The notes beneath the pieces were generated by a model. The model did not search any database, was not told where the DNA came from, and was given only the letters and a program-made list of their open reading frames with translations. The position numbers and the translations under genes are program-made. A DNA stretch of 64,000 bases from Symbiodinium sp. CCMP2592 (taxonomy: Eukaryota > Sar > Dinophyceae > Suessiales > Symbiodiniaceae). The stretch is from contig CAJNDT010001857.1 of NCBI GenBank assembly GCA_905221615.1, positions 726,501-790,500 on the forward strand, given 5' to 3'. Position 1 is the stretch's first letter. Every line of letters starts with the position of its first letter. This document shows positions 57,835-64,000 of the stretch, in pieces.

Positions 57835-57894
57835 GCAACTAAGTGCCTTCTTCGACACGGCCACCTAAGAACACGGTCTGGGCTGGGGCACTTC
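57835..57894 (+). repeat. Local duplication, copy 1
   Basis: GCAACTAAGTGCCTTCTTCG, then CACGGCCACCTAAGAACACGG and GGGCTGGGGC. It matches 58808-58868 in the same orientation at roughly four bases in five. Confidence 0.7.
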
Positions 57895-58807
57895 AATTTT
57901 ACTCTAGATAATACTTCAAGACCCCAGTACACCCAACCCCAGAGGTTCAGCAATCTGCAAGCTTGGGTCCAAATGGCTGAAGCTTACACCAATAAAGCGC
58001 AAAGGTTTGTACATGCGCCCCAAAGCTAGGTCACAGGATGACGGAGGGAGCTGCTGGAAGCCCCGAACACGTACACGCTGGGTTCTTCGATGGCGCGGTT
58101 CTTCAGGGATCCTTTCAACAAGGATCAGCGAGGGTCTGCTAGTGTCGTCCGCTTGCTGGCTTCTGAAACCTTCAATTTCTGTTCAGGGTCTGAGTCCAAG
58201 GTTTTGAGAAAGTATGGGGTCTTTTTCAGCAAGCCTGAACCCTCAACCCTGGCAGTCCCAAGCCGCACGGTACGATTCCTGACACCATAAGGCCCGAACC
58301 TCTCAGGCACCAGCCGTGACATCAGAGATGCCACCCAGTTTGAAGAAGAGCACCAGGAAGGCCAGTATAGGGCACAGGGGCACAGGGCTGCCGGGGGTTC
58401 AAGGCCGAGGCGCAAGGAGGCGACTGCGGTGTACGTTGGGCATGGGGGGTTTCTTGCAAGGTCCGGCTTGACAAAGAGCTTTGCACATGTGCTTTCAAAG
58501 GTTGACGTCGGAAGATTTGGAGCTTGAGGCAGGAACTTTGGGCGAATCGGTCCTTGATGGCTTAACGCTTTTTGTCGCGACCCGGGGGTCGTCCACGATA
58601 AGATGCCCTCCCATCCCAGTAAGGTACATTAGCAACGCAGTCAAGTAGTTGTAACATCCATGTAAACGCACCTCTGACTATGCAACCCTTAACCGAGATT
58701 CAGAATACAAGGGACCCTCGTATAGAACCCCCCAAAGCAGCGCGAGCCTTACTGTACAGATACCCATACAGGAGCCAACAGTTCTCTGAAGACCCCATCA
58801 CGCCAGG
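57895..58807. other. Intergenic, no supported gene
   Basis: A plus frame (58090-58290) and the minus frame 58125-58415 overlap; neither has a motif. Confidence 0.3.
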
Positions 58808-58868
58808 GCAACTACGTGCCTCCTTCGGAACGGCCGCCTAAGAACAAGGTGTGGGTTGGGGCTTTCAT
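58808..58868 (+). repeat. Local duplication, copy 2
   Basis: GCAACTACGTGCCTCCTTCGG, then ACGGCCGCCTAAGAACAAGG and GGGTTGGGGC. It lies 973 bases from copy 1; the sequence on either side is not obviously shared. Confidence 0.7.
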
Positions 58869-61689
58869 GCTGAGCTTGATTGGTTCAGATGATGGCTAAG
58901 GGGATGTGTCCATCAACAGTATGGACACCAAGTTGATGGCGTGGAGCCTTCTGATGATACTTTTTGCTTCGCTAGCTTCTGGAGTTTATTGGGATCCTGC
59001 TTGTTAGTCATCCGGAAGCCCCGACCGTTCAGAACTTCGGACTCAGCGCTGTTGTTGAATAGGTGATAATAGGTGCTAAGTAGCACATGAGCGAGAATAT
59101 CGATTTAGTGCTTCTCGGATGTATAGAGGATGTTGAGACATCGAAAACTCCGCTCTTGCAGCTTGCATAGGGATTTACAGACCCTTGAGGCCTGAATCCT
59201 TTGAAACAGTCTAAGCACTCTGGCACGATGGCTTGAAGTCTTAAAGGCTGAAGACTTGTTGGGCCCGTGATCTGGACAACTAAGACCTCGAAGCAGTTCG
59301 AAGAACTTGCCAGGGCCACTGCACATCACTGCACTGTGTTCATCAAGTCATGCTGCACAGTAGACCAGCATCTCGGCAGGCCCCAGCTCGCAGGTTCGTG
59401 GGTCGTGATAAGAGAGGTCATAAATACCCTGATTGAGCTTGTCTTACGTACATACCTACTCAGGGCCAGTGCTGCCTCTGAGCCTTCAGATGTACCTCAA
59501 TCGTTCATGATGCTGGTCAGACCTTGGTTCCTAATGTCCTAATGCTTCTACATCGTTGCACTGACCGAGCCCAACTCTTTCACACGCATTCTCGCCAGGT
59601 CATCCGCCCACCTGTCGAACAAGAGGCAGACGGCTGGAGGATGTGTTTAGAAGTGTTGGGCGTGTGGCAGTGGATAGTTACAGGGCCAAGTCGAATGCCC
59701 AAGATATCCTGCAACGACATCAACAGCAGCAGAAAGTTCTGACCCAGACCGTAGACCCGACGTGGCATCTCGTGGGAAGGCTGTTGATACTACAAACCTT
59801 GCAAACCACCTGGGTCCGAACGAACGCGCACCTGCAAATCTAAATCATACACTCATTGACCTTCCCTCAAAGATGAACCTTGACCTAGTTCTTACACTAG
59901 CCCCAACCAAGAACCACAGTGAGCTTCAATATTCCTGCAAACTGCGAAAACCTCGACTCTGCATCACCCAAAGGCCTACAGTACCACGACATGCTGAAAC
60001 CATCACAAATCCAAACCCTACTCACTAAAACTCTTAACCCTAGATCTCGGCAATGCCCGACTGCCAGACTCCTCAACTCTATGCCACAGGCCAAAACCGC
60101 TAAAGCCCAGGGGCATGAATTCGAAAGCAACGTTTGCATGCGGAGGCCCAACGCTGCACTCAAAGCATCAACCAAGTCCGAATGGACCGCTCATAGGTTC
60201 ACAATGTAAAATGCCAAAACTCTTGTTTAGCTGTTGATGCCTCGGTACTGTACTCACCACGAGCCTCCGAGTTCGTGGGTTGGCTGGTTGGTTTGCCTGG
60301 GCTGTTGGGTTCTCGCGTTCGGGGTTTGGGATGTAGTTAGAAAGCAAAATGCCTACTCAGCAGACAAGCCTAGAGCTACATGAACCCTCATGTCCACACC
60401 GTTGAACTGCAGAGCCCTCGGCCCTGGAAGTGTAACACTTTTCATGCTCCAGCCGCCCGATTGCCAAGAACACTGCGCAAATCATGCTAAGGCTGTTAAG
60501 GATCTCGCCAAGGGTCGTTGTCTAAACCGTGGGAACACAGCCGCCCCGTTTTAGGTGATGGCGCAAGAGGCGGACAGCCGCTCCGAGCCCGACGTGCCGC
60601 ACAGTCACCCGGCCGCAGAGTTTGGGGCTTCGTGTGTGCATCAGGTAGCGGGGAAGTTTTTGCTAGGGGTTTTGGGTTACAAACCTCCGCCCGTCTAGCG
60701 CCTCGTGCTGCGATGTGCTACATTTGCAGTCGCAGGGCATTGGGATTTCTCCCGAGTCTCCTGTGGCAATCAGTGTGGGCCAGACGACCCGGACCCGGAC
60801 CCTGTCTCAGGCAGTTCTGCAAGTACTGCTGACACGGAGCCTGCAGGAGGACTCGTGCTTGGTTGGGGGTTCGATTTAGACTTTAGACTTTGGATTGTGA
60901 CGGGCTTAAACCTTTTCACCTCAAGGCCCTCAAAGAAGTGTTCTGTGTTTGATCGGTAGCCTCTGGATCAGCAGCAGAGGTGAGACATGGGTCACAGAGA
61001 TACCATGGACCTCCAAGTTATTTGAACCCTTGAACTTGTACCCCACTTGGTTTAGGGCAGAGGCCTGCAGCAGGTTCATTCCAGTGGCTTACAACGCTCG
61101 GTTTGGGGAGGGAGTTGGCAGGGAGATAGAGTGGTGCTGCGTTCCCTGTGGGTCGACTGAAGTGGTCTCCTTCCTCTGCTACTGAAGTCTGCTAGCAAGG
61201 GTCAGGTTTTTTCAGACGCAGCGCAAGCAGCGAAAAGAGTCGATGAAAATCCATTTTAACTCTCTGACCCTCTGCCCTACGCTTTTGAGCCTCCAAGCCC
61301 ACCAAATCCGAGGCCGCGACCCTCAGTTCCCTTCAAGGCTTTAACCTGAGTGAAACTGAGCCTTGTGAACCCCGCCAAAATTTTGACGCTCTGCTAAGCT
61401 TCACAGACCCGACCTCGCTACGGCGCCTTGGACTTCGACCTTGAAGCTCTTCTTCCATGATCGCAGGACTTCTCATGGCGGGACCGGTGCTGAACCCTGC
61501 CGGGGCGCGAGTCGGTTTTGCTGGGGTTCAGAAGTGTTCAGAGTGTTGGATTTGGGTGGGAGGGTTTAGGGTTTAGTTTTGGCCTCTGCCTATCAACCCT
61601 CACTGAAACTGGCGGGGTCCTATCCCTTCCCCGTTTTTTGCACTGCATGTCATTGCAATGTCTGAAAGAAAGAACTTTGAACAAATGTA
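58869..61689. other. Intergenic, no supported gene
   Basis: Frames of 104 codons or less, no motif. Telomere-like words: C strand at about 60005-60050 (CTAAAACTCTTAACCC), G strand at 60280-60330, and G strand at 61545-61580 with GGGTTTAGGGTTTAG at 61562-61576. Confidence 0.35.
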
Positions 61690-61986
61690 ATGTGTTTCAA
61701 ACCTAGGACCATCCAGAAACATCGTGCGCCAGAGATCTCGGCCTTCATCAACAAGACAAAGCAGAAGCGCAAAGTTGCTGAACGCCGCGCCAACAGCATT
61801 CCGGCATCGAAGGATGCACGACTGCAAACTAAATTTTTGAGGGAAACAACGTTGAGAATCTCGGCTGAGGCAAGATGTTGCCTGCATCAAATAACCTGTG
61901 AACTTGGTACAACGAACTTTCCCCTGGAAAGACACATGTTGCGTCAAAAAGCCGATGTGCCAGAGCGCGGGTCCACGCACAGGTAG
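61690..61986 (+). CDS. Hypothetical protein or exon, 98 aa (candidate)
   Basis: ATG 61690 follows an in-frame TGA at 61678-61680 and opens 98 codons to TAG. The first half is strongly coding-like: third positions are nearly all G or C over about 25 codons, and the product is basic (KTKQKRKVAERRAN). Two splice-like signals suggest an exon instead: CCTAG before GACCATCC at about 61707, and CACAG/GTAGCG at the 3' end (about 61982). I recognise no family; the basic patch would suit nucleic-acid binding or a targeting signal, which is only a guess. The antisense frame 61600-62055 is also open. Confidence 0.3.
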   Translation: MCFKPRTIQKHRAPEISAFINKTKQKRKVAERRANSIPASKDARLQTKFLRETTLRISAEARCCLHQITCELGTTNFPLERHMLRQKADVPERGSTHR

Positions 61987-62084
61987 CGTTGTCTGGTTTT
62001 TGGCTGAGAAAGCCATGCACAGCGAACATCTCATGAGTGAACAGCTTTTGCACAAACTCTATACACACAAGAGTTAGTCAAAAC
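61987..62084. other. Spacer
   Basis: Nothing recognised. Confidence 0.3.
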
Positions 62085-62195
62085 CCCCAGTGCCGTTTCA
62101 AAAGGAATCCCTGAACCCAAATTCCCGAAGACCTTGCTACGCCCCTGAACCCTTAAACATTTGAGACCTTAAACCCCCAAACCTTAAAGGGCCGT
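62085..62195 (-). repeat. Degenerate telomere-like block, C-rich strand
   Basis: CCCTGAACCCAAATTCCCG, CCCCTGAACCCTTAAAC and CCTTAAACCCCCAAACC words at near-heptamer spacing. Confidence 0.65.
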
Positions 62196-63829
62196 GAGTA
62201 GCCTAAGACAATAGAGAGCCTGAATATCAGACTGTCTGGGAGTTCCGTCTGTAACCCGAGCAGCGCCAAGGCTGAGGTGCCAACGCGTGGCTCAGCAGGC
62301 CAGGGGCATTCTTCCTCTGCTTAGCAGAGTTAGGGCCTGAGCAAGGTGTTGAAATGTGAACAGAGGGCCTTGTGGGCATTTCTATAAGGGCTTTCCAAAG
62401 GGTTTTTACACGATTGCCGAGTGGGATTTAGGATAGGGGCTCATAGGTTGATATGGGTTGAACAGGTTTTAGTGGCTCGGGCGCAGGGAAACCAAAACCG
62501 GACTGCGACTCCGACTTCGAAACTGAAGTGTAGAACTGGCATCCACAGACCTTGATCCCGACTGATTTAAGCCATGAGCCCAATACTTGCCCCATCCCTA
62601 CGCCTGAGAGCACAACCCTGCACAGGCCATGGCCTTGGAGCTTGCAAGCCTTGCGCCTTCGTGTTCAAGGACCGGGGCTTAATTGCCCAAGTATCGAAGA
62701 ATTCGCACACTATGTCTTTGCGTGGGCCTGGCTTCGAAGATATAGAATTTCACGGTTGACGGGTTCTCACTGTTTCGGTTGAGGGTTCTGTCGGAGTACA
62801 CACAGAATGAGCCCAGTGCCTCATGCAGACCATCTGCTTGCAAGACAACACGAGCTTCAGACTGACAAGTTTGCATTTCCAAACATGACTTCCTGCCCGC
62901 TTTGTGCATCAGTGCCAACAGCAACTACGAATGTGAGAGGATAAATAGTAGCGATATCCGATAGTGGCCATGATTACAAGAATTTCCAGGAGAGCATCAG
63001 CCATGATAACATTACCGAGGGCCTTTTGGCGTAAGGATTCTGGGGTGCACGGGTCTGCAATTCAAGATCGCAAAATTCGCCTTGACCCGAAGCGAACTTG
63101 CTGCATGCTCGTGCAAGAAGTCAGCTGATTGCGACATCTCGCCCGCACATTGAGTCGTACGTTGTGTTCAGTGCTTCCGATGGGAATGTTGGAGCTCGGA
63201 GATCTAGGGAAGGACTTACGGGCTAAGGCGAGAGCCATGCGGGGAGTGGTGTGATAAGCCCTTGGCCTCGTGAAAGATTGCTTACATTCGTCGTGCTCGA
63301 AAGTTCCAGAGGCCAAAGATTTCATGTTTCAGCTCGGAAGCAGGCACTGGGTCACTGTGTCAGACCTGAAGCTAGCAGCTCTAAACCCTAAGCCCTACCC
63401 CCTATACATATCTCAGTTGCGAGGATGGATGCCAAAGTGGCTTCGAGTGCCAATTCTGCCATCTCTGCCCGCCAGGTGAGATTGGGAGGAAGGGCAGCTG
63501 GCAGTTTTTGAAGTGGGTTCCTAGAACGAACTCTTGCGTGCCCTCCTGGGCTTTTACAACCTATGGTAAAGGAATGAAGTCATCTATGGTGAAGCTTTTA
63601 AAAATGTTTTTCCGTTTCTTTGGGGGTGCTGATCGAAAGATAGCAAGGTTAGTTCCCATGGATGAGTAGTATTGTCGATGGGGATGCTGGTCATTTGCAG
63701 CAGTTGCTGATCGTTTTTGCTTGCTCGCTGTTCGTCGTAAGTGTTCTTGTTACTCTCGGCTTTACCCTTGGCTCATCAATAGTCTGCTGCAAGCAAGGGG
63801 GTTATTCGCGTTTGGGCTCTAGTTAGCTG
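62196..63829. other. Intergenic, no supported gene
   Basis: Frames of 87 codons or less. A short C-strand telomere-like patch (CTAAACCCTAAGCCC) is at 63381-63395. Nothing else. Confidence 0.35.
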
Positions 63830-63905
63830 CTACTGCTGCAGTTGCTGCTGCAAGTACCACCACCGCTACCACGACCACTACCACTGCTGCTGTGCTTCAC
63901 CTGTT
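63830..63905. repeat. Triplet microsatellite (CTG/CAC/CTA)
   Basis: CTGCTACTGCTGCAG and TTGCTGCTGC are followed by ACCACCACCGCTACCACG and ACCACTACCACTGCTGCTG words, again with three-base phase kept. Confidence 0.85.
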
Positions 63906-64000
63906 ACACTACTACGGTGCTGTCGAAGGCACGACCTTAAGACTCGCTACAAGCCCCCAAATCAGATGGCTCCATCTTGGAAACTAAGAGCGACCGCCAC
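63906..64000. other. End of window, nothing recognised
   Basis: No motif seen. Confidence 0.3.

Noticed and set aside
1..64000. CRISPR arrays, rRNA genes, operons, retroviral or LTR structures
   Set aside because: No spaced direct repeats, rRNA cores, clustered same-strand genes, reverse-transcriptase motifs or long terminal repeats were found on reading both strands.

Overview
The window reads as gene-poor nuclear DNA from a eukaryotic alga, most probably a dinoflagellate. Three things point there. The only confident protein gene (35272-36150, plus strand) is an intronless seven-repeat RCC1-type protein of a Cys-rich 39-residue style that I associate with dinoflagellate genomes. Much of the non-coding DNA looks like decayed plant/alga-type telomere heptamers (TTTAGGG on one strand, CCCTAAA on the other). 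There is no bacterial or organellar gene density: almost every open frame is within the length expected by chance (about 180 codons for 64 kb at roughly 50% GC), so most are not annotated. The species assignment is inference.

Layout. 1-26.5 kb: microsatellites (GA, ATAC/ATAT, CTAT, GTA/GCA types), blocks of degenerate telomere-like repeat that switch strand, a diverged dispersed repeat present twice (about 7.93-8.33 kb and 18.69-19.14 kb), and a few weak open frames, the best at 3400-3714. 26.8-28.5 kb: a gene relic; a P-loop ATPase with a perfect Walker A motif is spread over several frames and looks like a pseudogene. 30.3 kb: a dense telomere-like block. 35.1-36.15 kb: the RCC1-repeat gene. 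37.7-38.6 kb: AT and triplet microsatellites around a short coding-like fragment.

42.07-44.26 kb: a 2,188-bp AT-rich insertion that is a well-bounded DNA transposon: near-identical terminal inverted repeats containing a C/G homopolymer, flanked by a perfect 8-bp target duplication (ATACCGCT). It has no transposase frame. Inside are two diverged ~200-bp direct repeats, a 115-bp-period array of foldback hairpins, and an extra copy of the terminal motif near the right end. This is the clearest unusual structure in the window.

44.3-64 kb: mostly sparse, with a coding-like minus-strand frame at 48032-48376 that resembles the lipocalin entry region of violaxanthin de-epoxidase-like proteins (tentative), open frames at 49.2-50.5 kb and 61.7 kb, and further microsatellites, small duplications and telomere-like blocks. 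No tRNA, rRNA, CRISPR array, operon or recognisable promoter was found, and nothing shows the genes acting in one pathway.
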